Assembly (NCBI GenBank): GCA_963714425.1
Contig: CAVQOI010000001.1
Coordinates: forward strand, 186,001-250,000
Reading direction: 5' to 3'
DNA: 64,000 nt
Origin: DATCYX01 sp963714425
GTDB taxonomy: Bacteria; Chloroflexota; Anaerolineae; Anaerolineales; UBA4823
The position numbers were made by a program, and so were the translations under genes. This document shows, in pieces, positions 50,450-59,877 of the stretch (position 1 is the first letter of the stretch; every line of letters starts with the position of its first letter). Under the pieces are notes generated by a model. The model was not told the origin of the DNA. It searched no databases and was given only the letters and a program-made list of their open reading frames with translations.

Positions 50450-51058
50450 TTACTCTTGCAGCAGGAGATGTGAAAATAGCTCGTCGCTTTGGGTGGTCTG
50501 GGAGTCATCTTCCAGGATGCTCCAGATATCCACCTTGATGCCCCCGGATAGGAAGGTGGTGTACTCTCGAAGGATGCAGGTGTCGCCTTCACAGGGGCGA
50601 TTGGAAATGTAGTAGAACCACTCACCTATTTGGAGAAGCTCGTATTCTTCAAATCTCTGCCGCTGGTCAAACGCCTGGCGTTGCCGAAAGTACCTTTCCA
50701 GGTCGGGATAATCACCGAAGAAGCAAGGATAATCCCCTATGCAAGTTGCGATGAAATCACGGATGGATCCCTCGGTGAAGAACTGGATCTCTTGCAGGTA
50801 GGGTGTTTGAAAATTGTCTGGCGGCGTGAAGTCATAGGAGACGAACGAGCCGCGGCGATTGGCTTCGTTGCTTTTGGTTAGGGTATAGCCTGCAGGGAGG
50901 ATCAGGGTAACCGGGACCTCCTCCAGCAGGATAGGCTCGGAGGCTAAAACGACTGTGGCCTCAGCAGGATCCGGAGTTAAGTCAAATTCCGGCATTCCGG
51001 CGCAAGCGCTGACAAACATGGCAATCACGATAATTATCAGAGACCGATAAGCTGGCAT
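50450..51058 (-). CDS. hypothetical lipoprotein
   Basis: 202 aa. Signal LIIIVIAMFVSAC gives a lipobox; the mature part is beta-rich with a stretch VTLILPAGYTLTKSNEANRR and two Cys pairs (TCIGDYPCF, RPCEGDTC). No family recognised. Same strand as the gamma-synthase at 51067 and 8 bp downstream of it, so it may share that transcript. Confidence 0.75.
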   Translation of the reverse strand: MPAYRSLIIIVIAMFVSACAGMPEFDLTPDPAEATVVLASEPILLEEVPVTLILPAGYTLTKSNEANRRGSFVSYDFTPPDNFQTPYLQEIQFFTEGSIRDFIATCIGDYPCFFGDYPDLERYFRQRQAFDQRQRFEEYELLQIGEWFYYISNRPCEGDTCILREYTTFLSGGIKVDIWSILEDDSQTTQSDELFSHLLLQE

Positions 51059-51066
51059 AGATCATC

Positions 51067-52212
51067 CTACGGCGATAAATTTATCAATGCTTGATCGAGG
51101 TCCTCAATCAGGTCGTCGATGTGCTCCAGACCAACGGACAGGCGTACCAGCCCGGGATCGACGGCGATGGGGGAGTCGGCGGTGGAGGCGTGGGTCATGA
51201 GGGCGGGGATCTCGATGAGCGATTCCACACCTCCCAGGGATTCGGCTAGGGTGAAGAGGCGCGTGGCTTCCACCAAGCGGCGGGCGGCTTCAGCTCCGCC
51301 ATTCAGAACGATTGAGATCATACCACCCCCAGAGCGCATTTGCCGTCGAGCGATCCCCAGCTGGGGGTGTGAACCGTGGAAGGGATAGATCACCCGGCGA
51401 ACCTGGGGGTGGTTGCCCAAGAAATCGGCGAGGCGGGCAGCGTTGGCAGAGTGGCGGTCCATGCGCACGGGTAAGGTCTTCAAGCCGCGCAAAACCAGGA
51501 AGCAATCCATCGGACCGGGCACAGCGCCTACGGCGTTTTGGATGAATGCCAGGCGCTCCCGTAGCGAGCCATCGTTGATCACCAAAGCTCCGCCGACCAC
51601 ATCGGAATGCCCACCCAGGTACTTTGTCGTGGAATGCAGGGTAATATCTGCCCCTAACGCCAATGGTTGCTGCAGGTACGGCGTGGCGAAGGTATTGTCC
51701 ACGGCGAGCAACGGTCGAGTTGGGTGCTCCCTGATGATCGTTGAGATGGCGGCAATATCGCACACACCGAGCAGCGGGTTGGTAGGTGACTCGAGCCACA
51801 CCAGGCGGGTCTCCGGTTGCAGGGCATCGCGTACCTCTTGCAGGTCGGAAGCGTCAACGTAAGTGAAATCAAGCCCGTAAGGCCGCAAAAGGCGCTCGAA
51901 AAGGCGGTATGTGCCGCCATAGACATCACTCCCAGCGACGACGTGCTCGCCGGGTTTGAGGGTGCGCAGCACGGCATCGGTGGCAGCCATGCCGGATGCG
52001 AAGGCCAGCCCATAAGCGCCGCCTTCAAGCGCAGCCAGACAGGCTTCGAGTGCGGCGCGGGTGGGGTTTCCAGTTCGGGAATACTCGTAACCACGGTGGG
52101 TGCCTACACTGTTCTGCGCATAGGTTGATGTCTGGTAGATGGGGGTCATCACCGCGCCGGTTGTCGGGTCGGGTGACTGACCTGCATGAATGCTTAGGGT
52201 TTCGAAACGCAT
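51067..52212 (-). CDS. trans-sulfuration PLP enzyme (cystathionine gamma-synthase/lyase)
   Basis: 381 aa, Cys/Met metabolism PLP family. Motifs: SIHAGQSPDPTTGAVMTPIY, YEYSRTGNPTRAALEACLA, LAFASGMAATDAVL, LAVDNTFATPYLQQPL and HSTTKYLGGHSDVVGG with the Schiff-base Lys. It could be cystathionine gamma-lyase, gamma-synthase or methionine gamma-lyase. With the CBS-type enzyme nearby, lyase activity of reverse transsulfuration (cystathionine to Cys) is my preferred reading. Normal length. Confidence 0.92.
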   Translation of the reverse strand: MRFETLSIHAGQSPDPTTGAVMTPIYQTSTYAQNSVGTHRGYEYSRTGNPTRAALEACLAALEGGAYGLAFASGMAATDAVLRTLKPGEHVVAGSDVYGGTYRLFERLLRPYGLDFTYVDASDLQEVRDALQPETRLVWLESPTNPLLGVCDIAAISTIIREHPTRPLLAVDNTFATPYLQQPLALGADITLHSTTKYLGGHSDVVGGALVINDGSLRERLAFIQNAVGAVPGPMDCFLVLRGLKTLPVRMDRHSANAARLADFLGNHPQVRRVIYPFHGSHPQLGIARRQMRSGGGMISIVLNGGAEAARRLVEATRLFTLAESLGGVESLIEIPALMTHASTADSPIAVDPGLVRLSVGLEHIDDLIEDLDQALINLSP

Positions 52213-52235
52213 GAGAGTCTCCTGAGATCGGCGAG

Positions 52236-52282
52236 GATATTATTAACGCGAATGACGCGAAGATTCGAATGACGCGAATAAT
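52236..52282. repeat. short GACGCGAA/CGAAT repeat tract
   Basis: Two copies of CGAATGACGCGAA occur within the upstream region of the gamma-synthase gene. Related CGAAT-rich runs lie at 23010-23030, 45340-45370 and 61612-61655, all intergenic. Confidence 0.5.
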
Positions 52283-52404
52283 TTGAACATAGGAACAATT
52301 CTACTGGAGAATTGAAGATTGTAAATTGTTGACCGTAGGTGCTCACGACTGGTGGCGAGCAGGGGAGGTTATAATCGTCAGGAGATCAAATCCGAGGATA
52401 AATA

Positions 52405-52797
52405 ATGGATATATTTTTTCAGGACCCGACTGCAGTGCCGCTTCCGCCAGAAGAGGTGCGCATAAAAGCGCTGGAAGCCAAGCCCTGGACGGATAATCGC
52501 CGTGTGGGGATCATGTTAGAGCTCACCCCTTTCCTCAAACGCCCAAGTGGAGACCTGCGCATCACAAACCCAGACGGAGAGGAAGTATCCAGCGCCAGCA
52601 TCATCGAATCGATCGTACCGCGCATGGAGTTTAACATGCACCTGCGGGGTGAGAACCCTGACGGGAACTACCAGCTTACCGCGACGATCTATTACGAGGA
52701 GGAGCCCAAAAATCCAGACACACCACCAACCGAGCGAGAGCGGCGGGTTGTGGATGAAAAGAGTATAAGATTTGCGATTGAAAAAAGCGATAAGTGA
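52405..52797 (+). CDS. conserved hypothetical protein, beta-rich
   Basis: 130 aa, no signal or TM. Starts MDIFFQDPTAVPLPPEEVRI; a body with strands RVGIMLELTPFLKRPSGDLR, NYQLTATIYYEEEP suggests an Ig-like or C2-like sandwich. No family recognised. GAGGA precedes the ATG. The gap 52798-53059 that follows holds no ORF or clear signal. Confidence 0.65.
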   Translation: MDIFFQDPTAVPLPPEEVRIKALEAKPWTDNRRVGIMLELTPFLKRPSGDLRITNPDGEEVSSASIIESIVPRMEFNMHLRGENPDGNYQLTATIYYEEEPKNPDTPPTERERRVVDEKSIRFAIEKSDK

Positions 52798-53059
52798 ACC
52801 ATTATTCGTGATCAGTTATTAGCGCTCGTATATCGTTGAGCAGAGTGACTGGACATGCGCAGCTCCACTTTTCTCTACCCACGCCTCACTCTACCCTGCT
52901 CACTATTTTGCACTCTTTACTCCCATATTTCGACCCTCTTCTCTCCACCTTGCCCTCGTAAAACCCTTAACCTTCCTTTCAAACTTGTATTGTCTTCAAG
53001 CCGCCTGCGTCCTTGATACCTAAGCAAGCCTATGCTAAACTGCTGAATGAGTATAGGCG

Positions 53060-54934
53060 ATGCCAGAAGATCATATGCTTAAGGAGGCAATCGAGGCCGT
53101 CCGCCAGGGACAGAAGGTGAGGGCGCGCGATCTGCTCACCCGCCTTTTGCGGGCAGACCAGACTAACCCGCTCTACTGGCTGTGGCTGAGCAGTGTGGTG
53201 GAGTCCAAGCGGGAACAGGCTTATTGCCTGCAGTCTGTCCTGCGTCTGGATCCACAAAGTCAGACTGCGCGGCGAGGTCTGGTGTTGATGGGTGCCCAGC
53301 CCCCAGGAACGCAAGTGATCCCTAAACCCATTGCGCGACGCAACTGGAAGGTACAGCTGCTGCCGGAGCCTGCTGGGGGACTCAAAGCGATCTGGAGCTA
53401 CCCGGTCGTACGCATCTCCATCCTCTCTGTAGCCGGATTAATGATACTGGCGGGGATCGCGATTGGCGTTTTTGCCATGAATGCACGTCCGACAATTGTT
53501 GCTGCCCGCCCCACACGCACCCCTGGAGTGGCACCAACCTTCACAGATACACCCACTTCCATCCCAAGCACGCTCGTTGTAGCTCAGCCCACGCCAACAT
53601 TTCCCATAGCGGGGGTGACGCCGCTGTGGATGTTGCTCGAATCCACCTATACCCCTACCCCTGTGTATGTGAACACTCCTCACGCGGTGAGTGAGGACTA
53701 CCGCCTTGGTCAACGAGCATTTGGGCGCGGCGATTGGGAGACTGCCTTGCGGCACTTCCGAAATGCCAGCCAGATCGTATCCGACTCGCCAGATCTCTAT
53801 TATTTTATTGGGGAAACGCAGCGCATGCAGGAAGATTACCGGTCGTCGCTGGATTCGTACAAACAGTCGTTGCAAATATCCCAATCCTTTGCACCAGCTT
53901 ATCTTGGGCGAGCACTAGCCAGCCAGGCGCTGGATCCCAAAACCGATATTACCCAAGATCTAGACCGGGCGATCGAGCTCGATCCGAACTATGTCGAGGC
54001 GCGTTTGCAGCGAGTGGCGTTAGCTTTGCGAACTGGAGACCTTGAGAGCGCTGGATTGGACCTGGATGCTGTCGCCGAGCTGGCACCCGACTCGCCCATG
54101 CTGGCTTACTACCAGGCGCGGCATGCACTGCAGGCTGGAGAGCGAGAGGCGGCTCTGGAATACGCCCGGAATGCTTACAATCTCGACCGCACCTTGTTGC
54201 CAGCTTATCGGCTGCTCGGCGAAATGGCTGTAGCGAATGGAGAATTCCAGCTGGCGCGAGAGATCCTGAATATTTACGTGCGATACGAGGGAGAGGACGC
54301 CGAAGGCTGGTTGGCATTAGGGCAATCCTATCTAAAAATCACCGGACCTGAGCAGGTTTTTGATTATGACGCTCAAAGCGTGCCGGCGAAAGATTTCGAG
54401 GCTGCTACCGAAGCATTCGAGCGGAGTTTCGAGCTGGATGACGAGCTGCCCGGGGTGTACCTGTATCGCGCCTTCACCTATATGGCAAAGGACGAAGGGC
54501 AGAAAGCTGTCAATGATCTGGTACGAGCCCGCAAACTGGATACGAACTCTTTCGCAATCAACCTCGCCCTGGGACGCGCTCTGCTGGTTGCAAATCGCGT
54601 AGATAACGCCCTCTCACAATTCGAGAGCTGTGAAAAACTGGCATCTAGCGATGAACATTGGGCGGCAATTTATTTCTGGCGAGCCCTTGCCGTGGAAGCT
54701 GATAAACCGGCATCTGCCGCAGTTCCTCACTGGCTGGCATTGCTCTCCCTGCCTGAAGAATCCGTCCCCAGCAATTGGCGGCAGATTGCCGAAGAACACC
54801 TGATCGCCCTTACGCCTACAGCGACAGTCACCCCCATGGAAACAGTGACGCCAAATAGCATAAAGAAATTGACCGGATCTCCGACGCTAACGCCCAAACC
54901 TACCCAAACTGTGGGCGGGACACCAGACATCTAG
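53060..54934 (+). CDS. membrane-anchored TPR protein
   Basis: 624 aa. An N-terminal helical pair (residues 5-75, EAVRQGQKVRARDLLTRLL), one TM helix near 118-138, a Thr/Pro linker, and about ten TPR motifs from residue 220 such as LGQRAFGRGDWETALRHFRN, AYLGRALASQALDPKTDITQ and ALEYARNAYNLDRTLLPAYR. It ends in a TPT-rich tail. A protein-interaction scaffold outside the membrane is likely. It is followed after 18 bp by the histidine kinase gene. Confidence 0.83.
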   Translation: MPEDHMLKEAIEAVRQGQKVRARDLLTRLLRADQTNPLYWLWLSSVVESKREQAYCLQSVLRLDPQSQTARRGLVLMGAQPPGTQVIPKPIARRNWKVQLLPEPAGGLKAIWSYPVVRISILSVAGLMILAGIAIGVFAMNARPTIVAARPTRTPGVAPTFTDTPTSIPSTLVVAQPTPTFPIAGVTPLWMLLESTYTPTPVYVNTPHAVSEDYRLGQRAFGRGDWETALRHFRNASQIVSDSPDLYYFIGETQRMQEDYRSSLDSYKQSLQISQSFAPAYLGRALASQALDPKTDITQDLDRAIELDPNYVEARLQRVALALRTGDLESAGLDLDAVAELAPDSPMLAYYQARHALQAGEREAALEYARNAYNLDRTLLPAYRLLGEMAVANGEFQLAREILNIYVRYEGEDAEGWLALGQSYLKITGPEQVFDYDAQSVPAKDFEAATEAFERSFELDDELPGVYLYRAFTYMAKDEGQKAVNDLVRARKLDTNSFAINLALGRALLVANRVDNALSQFESCEKLASSDEHWAAIYFWRALAVEADKPASAAVPHWLALLSLPEESVPSNWRQIAEEHLIALTPTATVTPMETVTPNSIKKLTGSPTLTPKPTQTVGGTPDI

Positions 54935-54952
54935 TAAGTAATGTGAGGATAT

Positions 54953-57853
54953 GTGGCTATCCCATCAGACGCGACCCCTCCGAAATGGTATAAAGGCCCC
55001 CTCCCCGAAAGCAGAGTAAGCAATCCGCGCTTTGCCATTGCTTATCGCAGGGTCGTGGGTATAACCGGATTGATCCTGCTCGTCGGATTCACCTGGGTGG
55101 CACCCCCGAACCTTGAGCATTTCTGGTACATCCTTCTGATGGCACTGTTCGTTGCCTTACAGGTGATCTTTCCATTTAACTTGCTATCCGGTGAGATTAA
55201 CTTAATCAACGCCGTCACTCTGGGTGGTGCGCTTTTGTACGGGCCATCTGCAGCAGCATGGGCGGCGACGACCGGTATCATTCTGGGGAATGGTGTGCGA
55301 TGGTTTGAAGACCGGAAATGGGTTCAAACGTCTCTGCCACCTCCCCGGGAGTGGATCGAGATACTGACAATGATGGGGATGCACCACATCGCCCTGATTA
55401 TTGTGCTGCCGTTGTTCGGGTGGCGATATGGGATGAGCGTGGACCTGGCTGCCCCAAGCGATTTCTTGCGGTCTGCAGCCCCCGCGTTGGTTGCATTTGC
55501 ATGTATCCATTTCCTGTTATTCCTGTGCAACGGGCTGGTGAGTGGTCGCAGCCCGAAAGGCTGGGGACGAGATGCATTGTTGCTGGTCCTTATCGAAGGG
55601 CTGCCACTGCTGTTCGTACCCATTGTGGTCATGGGATATCCAACAAGCGGGGTGGGCTCGTTAATCCTGTTAGGCGGGGTGCCCTTAATCCTGCAAGTAC
55701 TTATCTACGTCGCCAACAGTGTACGGATCGACCTGGAAAGGCGCGGCAAGGAGCTCGCTTCACTCAACCAGATAAGCCACATCCTAAGCTCAACGCTTGA
55801 TCTAGACCAACTGCTGGAGGAAATCCACAACCAGGTTAGCGCGCTGTTTGCGGTGGAAAATTTCTATATTGCACTCTTCAATCCTGAGGAGGAGCAATTA
55901 TGGTACCCATTGGCGGTCAAGAATTCTCAGCGTGTATACTGGCCACCCCGCCAACTCACCGACCGGCTGACCGACCGAGTAATCCGCAAGCGATCTCCCA
56001 TCTTGCTGCCCCAAAACGCCCGCGATGCGCTGGTGCGTATTGGCTTGCCCGCCGGTGAAAACTCACCCACCGCTTGGATGGGTGTCCCATTGATCGCTTC
56101 AGAGAAGGTGATCGGCTGCCTGGGCGTATTTTCCTTCTCTCCAGAGACGGTTTTTACACCCGCTGATTTGAGCTGGCTCACCACACTTTCTGGACAGGTG
56201 AGCGTGGCGATCGAGAATACGCTACGCTACCAGCGCATTCAACGTCGAGCCGACTTGGCTCTGACGCACCGGGTTTACCAATTATCCATCCTGGAAGCAG
56301 TCGGGCGCGAGCTCGCTGCAGCTATCCGATCAGACCGCATCTTGGATGTCGTTCTGGGATATGCTCTGGATATCACCCGGTCAACCTGGGGCTGTATTGC
56401 ATTGTATGATCCGGCAGCAAACCAGATGGTGGTCAAAGCAGTGCGCGGTTATGAGAAGGCGATCACTTCGATCTCAGCTGATTCCGGCATCACCAGCAGG
56501 GCGGTTAACTCCGGGCAGAGAGTTTACATCCCGGATGTGACGCAAGACCCAGATTACGTAGACTTTTCCGCTGGTGCTGCGCGCTCACAGCTGAGCGTTC
56601 CGATGGCGCACGAAAGCCGCGTACTGGGTGTAGTGACGCTGGAAAGCGATCAGCTCAACGCCTACTCTGCTAGCGACCAGGTGTTCATTAGCCAGCTGGC
56701 GGCTCACGCCACGATTGCTGTTGTCAATGCTGACCTGTATGCCCAGGCACAGGAACGCTTGAGCGAGCTGGCTGCAATATTGAACTCTGTGGGCGATGGC
56801 TTACTGGTACTTGATTCGTCTGGAGAGGTGACACTCGCGAACGAAGCCCTCCAATCCCTGACAAATTTAAAGATCGCTGAGATCACCGGGAAACGCCTTA
56901 TGAACCTCCCCGAGAAAGCGCTGGCGAATCTGGGCTTCTCGAAAGAACAGGCAGATGCGGTGGTAGCTTCCTTGGATCAAGGCATTGCCCCGTCGCTACC
57001 AAATCTGAAGATCAAGGTGAACGAGACAAACGCACACGCTGAGAAATCCTTGGAACGCACGACATTTACCATCTGGGATCGGAAAGGTCGCATCACTGGC
57101 TGGACAATCGTGATGAGGAACATCACCGAGGAAATTCGGATCGACCAGGCCAGAGAGCTGATCACAGAAACTCTGATCCATGACCTCCGCTCTCCTGCCA
57201 GCGCCATGCTCGGAGCGCTCGACGTGCTCGAAGATACCATCCTGCGGAGTGAACCTGTTAAGGATGAGATGGTCGATCAGGCACTGGAAGTTGCCAGACG
57301 GGGCGCCAACCGGGTTCTTGGAATGATTGAATCGCTCCTTGAGATCGCACGCATGCATGCTGGGAAGGTCGATGTGGACACATCGACCTTTGCCCTTCGC
57401 AAACTTGCGACTAGCGTGATCAACGACTACCTACCTCAGGCGATGGAATATGGGATTATTCTGCGCAATGAGATAGCTGACGACCTGCCTCAGGTATGCG
57501 CTGACTATGGCAAGACCACTCGGGTTCTGACTAATTTGTTGGATAACGCCCTCAAATTCACCCCGGCGGGCGGCCAGATCATCCTGACAGCAGACCGCCA
57601 GGGAGCAGACACCATTGCAGTTCTGGTTGGCGATAACGGACCTGGGGTACCCGAAGAGTACCGCGAGAAAATTTTCGAGCGCTTCACCCAAGTACCCGGG
57701 CTGGTTGGACGGCGCAGGGGTTCTGGATTGGGGCTGACTTTCTGCCGGCTGGCCCAAGAAGCGCAGGGCGAAAAAATATGGGTAGTGCCTAGAGAAGGTG
57801 GAGGTAGCCAGTTTATCTTCACTCTCCCCGTAATAACTGATCCCAACGAGTGA
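54953..57853 (+). CDS. membrane sensor histidine kinase (GAF-GAF-PAS-HisKA-HATPase)
   Basis: 966 aa. About eight TM helices in residues 30-265 form an MASE-like sensor, followed by GAF domains at ~275-430 and ~445-595, a PAS domain at ~605-725 (AAILNSVGDGLLVLDSSGEV), a HisKA dimerisation domain with phospho-His in ETLIHDLRSPASAMLGALDV near 740, and HATPase_c with N-box LTNLLDNALKFTP, G1 VGDNGPGVPEEY and G2 RGSGLGLTFCR. GTG start with GAGGAT upstream. It has no receiver domain; its partner may be one of the orphan response regulators at 29.5-30.9 kb, but this is a guess. Confidence 0.92.
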   Translation: MAIPSDATPPKWYKGPLPESRVSNPRFAIAYRRVVGITGLILLVGFTWVAPPNLEHFWYILLMALFVALQVIFPFNLLSGEINLINAVTLGGALLYGPSAAAWAATTGIILGNGVRWFEDRKWVQTSLPPPREWIEILTMMGMHHIALIIVLPLFGWRYGMSVDLAAPSDFLRSAAPALVAFACIHFLLFLCNGLVSGRSPKGWGRDALLLVLIEGLPLLFVPIVVMGYPTSGVGSLILLGGVPLILQVLIYVANSVRIDLERRGKELASLNQISHILSSTLDLDQLLEEIHNQVSALFAVENFYIALFNPEEEQLWYPLAVKNSQRVYWPPRQLTDRLTDRVIRKRSPILLPQNARDALVRIGLPAGENSPTAWMGVPLIASEKVIGCLGVFSFSPETVFTPADLSWLTTLSGQVSVAIENTLRYQRIQRRADLALTHRVYQLSILEAVGRELAAAIRSDRILDVVLGYALDITRSTWGCIALYDPAANQMVVKAVRGYEKAITSISADSGITSRAVNSGQRVYIPDVTQDPDYVDFSAGAARSQLSVPMAHESRVLGVVTLESDQLNAYSASDQVFISQLAAHATIAVVNADLYAQAQERLSELAAILNSVGDGLLVLDSSGEVTLANEALQSLTNLKIAEITGKRLMNLPEKALANLGFSKEQADAVVASLDQGIAPSLPNLKIKVNETNAHAEKSLERTTFTIWDRKGRITGWTIVMRNITEEIRIDQARELITETLIHDLRSPASAMLGALDVLEDTILRSEPVKDEMVDQALEVARRGANRVLGMIESLLEIARMHAGKVDVDTSTFALRKLATSVINDYLPQAMEYGIILRNEIADDLPQVCADYGKTTRVLTNLLDNALKFTPAGGQIILTADRQGADTIAVLVGDNGPGVPEEYREKIFERFTQVPGLVGRRRGSGLGLTFCRLAQEAQGEKIWVVPREGGGSQFIFTLPVITDPNE

Positions 57854-57954
57854 ATTAATAAGGTCTGGGATAGGCCTCACTGCCGGTGCATCGGCAGCTA
57901 GTTCAACGCAGCTGCTCTAGAGAACGTTCTAACATTATTCTGACAAACGCTCCC

Positions 57955-57983
57955 TTGCCAAGCCTCCAGCGGCGCGCTATAAT
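57955..57983 (+). promoter_or_regulatory. promoter of the fmdB-like gene
   Basis: TTGCCA (57955-57960), 17-bp spacer, TATAAT (57978-57983). A perfect 10-bp palindrome AGAACGTTCT lies just upstream at 57921-57930. Confidence 0.65.
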
Positions 57984-58026
57984 CAAAGTTTGTGATTAGG
58001 TTCGTATCGCAGGATGAAGGTTAGGA

Positions 58027-58326
58027 ATGCCCATCTATACGTATCGGTGTGAAAATTGCGGCGTACAGTTTGATCGACAGCAGTCTTTCAACGACCCACC
58101 CCTGAAACGCTGCCCAGAGTGCATGAAGATTGCTTTGCGAAAAGTCTATTTGCCTGTTGGAATTGTATTTAAGGGCTCCGGGTTTTATTCTACGGATCAT
58201 CGCTCGCCATCTGGTACCAGGAACTCTACACCTGCTGAGAAAACGCAGGATAGCAAGAATGAAATTAAAAAGGAATCAGAGTCCACACCGGTGGTTGCTA
58301 AAGAAAGCACGGAGAAGAAAGATTGA
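58027..58326 (+). CDS. FmdB family zinc-ribbon protein
   Basis: 99 aa. Starts MPIYTYRCENCGVQFDRQQS with a second CxxC in LKRCPECMK, the FmdB zinc ribbon. After LPVGIVFKGSGFYSTD (family motif) a Lys/Glu/Ser-rich disordered tail follows. Regulatory role proposed in the family from its link to formamidase; real function unclear. Own promoter; followed by glnA. Confidence 0.87.
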   Translation: MPIYTYRCENCGVQFDRQQSFNDPPLKRCPECMKIALRKVYLPVGIVFKGSGFYSTDHRSPSGTRNSTPAEKTQDSKNEIKKESESTPVVAKESTEKKD

Positions 58327-58408
58327 TGGTTATACCAATGATAAAAGTCCAAGCGAAGGACCGCTCTCACACACCAGCTCTTCAGGAAACCTTCTCTCGG
58401 CAAAATTT

Positions 58409-58438
58409 CTGAGACGCCCCGCTCCTGAGGCGTCTCAG
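58409..58438 (+). terminator. hairpin between fmdB-like gene and glnA
   Basis: Perfect 10-bp stem CTGAGACGCC (58409-58418) / GGCGTCTCAG (58429-58438), then TTTATAC. The T-run is short; it could be a weak terminator or a glnA leader hairpin. Confidence 0.5.
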
Positions 58439-58459
58439 TTTATACAATAAGGAGGAATT

Positions 58460-59797
58460 ATGAATACGAAAGATCTGCTCAACCGAATCAAAGAAGATAA
58501 TGTCAGGTTTATCTCATTGCAATTTACTGATGTCTACGGAGGGGTGAAAAGCGTAGATATTCCCGTACATCGGGTCTCGGATGCTCTGGAGGATGGCGTC
58601 TGGTTCGATGGCTCATCGGTGGAGGGATTTGCCCGCATCCAGGAGAGCGACATGCGCCTGGTGATTGACCCAGCAACCTACGCAGTGCTGCCCTGGAGTC
58701 CAGAAGAACTACGCCGAGCGCGTGTCTTTTGCGATATCTACCAGCCCGGGGGTAATCCATTCCCAGGCGATCCGCGCGGCACGCTCAAGCGCATCCTGGC
58801 AAAGATCAACGAGCGCGGCTGGACTTTCAATGTTGGTCCCGAACCGGAATTTTTCTTGTTCCGTAAGAATGGTGTCCAATCAATTCACCCGGTGCCCCAC
58901 GATGTGGGCGGGTATTTCGATTTCTCAGCCAGCGATGATGCTGTCCGTGTTCGCAGCGAGCTGATGGCAGCTCTGGCTGGCATGGGCCTTGAGGTGGAAA
59001 TGGGGCACCACGAAGTTGCCCTGGGGCAGCATGAAATCGACTTTCGTTACGAGAACGCTCTGCGCGCCGCGGATAATATCCTAACCTTGAAATATACCGT
59101 GAAAGCAATAGCTGCCCAAAATGGATTGGTGGCATCTTTCATGCCCAAGCCAATCTTTGGCATCAACGGATCGGGGATGCACTGCCACCAATCGCTGTTT
59201 GATAAGGATGGCAACAATTTATTCTTCGATGCACAGGATACCTACAATCTTTCCAGTCTTGGATATGGATTTATCGCCGGTCAATTACAACACGCACGTG
59301 CTCTGGCTGCAGTGGTGGCGCCTACGGTTAATTCTTATAAGCGCCTGGTGCCCGGCTATGAGGCCCCTGTATACGTGGGCTGGGCGCAGATTAATCGCTC
59401 CGCGCTGGTTCGCATCCCTCGCTATACCCCAGGGCGTGACAAGTCTATGCGCGCCGAGCTGCGCTTCCCAGACCCATCCGCCAACCCCTACCTGGCGCTG
59501 ACAACCATGCTGGCAGCAGCATTGGATGGAATCGACAACAACCTGCCCTGCCCAGAGCCGCTCAACAATGTCAACGTGTATCACCTGACCCCGGAAGAGC
59601 GCGTTGCGATGAATATCGCCGAGCTTCCCGGCTCGCTGGCGGAGGCGTTGCGTGAGTTGAGTAATGACAGCGTGCTCAAGGACGCGCTCGGACCGATCAC
59701 TTATGAGGCATTCCACCGCGCAAAATGGGCGGAAGTCGAGGAATACCGTATGCGGGTGATGGATTGGGAATTGGAGCGTTATCTGGAAGTGGCTTAA
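58460..59797 (+). CDS. glnA: glutamine synthetase, type I
   Basis: 445 aa, the size of GSI-alpha enzymes; forms glutamine from glutamate, ammonia and ATP. Signatures: VWFDGSSVEGFARIQESDMR with the DGSS motif, GPEPEFFLF, GMGLEVEMGHHEVALGQHEI with the metal Glu/His, NGSGMHCHQSLFDKDGNNLF, VNSYKRLVPGYEAPVY and RIPRYTPGRDKSMRAELRF. A very strong AAGGAGGAATT site precedes the ATG. Terminator directly after. The adenylylation loop Tyr of the beta type is not obvious (VYHLTPEE), so control by feedback or protein binding is more likely. Confidence 0.97.
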   Translation: MNTKDLLNRIKEDNVRFISLQFTDVYGGVKSVDIPVHRVSDALEDGVWFDGSSVEGFARIQESDMRLVIDPATYAVLPWSPEELRRARVFCDIYQPGGNPFPGDPRGTLKRILAKINERGWTFNVGPEPEFFLFRKNGVQSIHPVPHDVGGYFDFSASDDAVRVRSELMAALAGMGLEVEMGHHEVALGQHEIDFRYENALRAADNILTLKYTVKAIAAQNGLVASFMPKPIFGINGSGMHCHQSLFDKDGNNLFFDAQDTYNLSSLGYGFIAGQLQHARALAAVVAPTVNSYKRLVPGYEAPVYVGWAQINRSALVRIPRYTPGRDKSMRAELRFPDPSANPYLALTTMLAAALDGIDNNLPCPEPLNNVNVYHLTPEERVAMNIAELPGSLAEALRELSNDSVLKDALGPITYEAFHRAKWAEVEEYRMRVMDWELERYLEVA

Positions 59798-59836
59798 GTG
59801 ACCTGACGACCATCCACTTACACAGTTATACTCGTT

Positions 59837-59877
59837 GATGGAGGATAGATTTGAATCTATCCTCCATCTTTTGTTTT
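59837..59877 (+). terminator. intrinsic terminator of glnA
   Basis: Perfect 14-bp stem GATGGAGGATAGAT (59837-59850) / ATCTATCCTCCATC (59855-59868), TTGA loop, then TTTTGTTTT. Overlaps the stop of the convergent gene. Confidence 0.9.

Noticed and set aside
57888..57905. Hairpin CTGCCG/CGGCAG after the histidine kinase as a terminator
   Set aside because: No T-run follows it.
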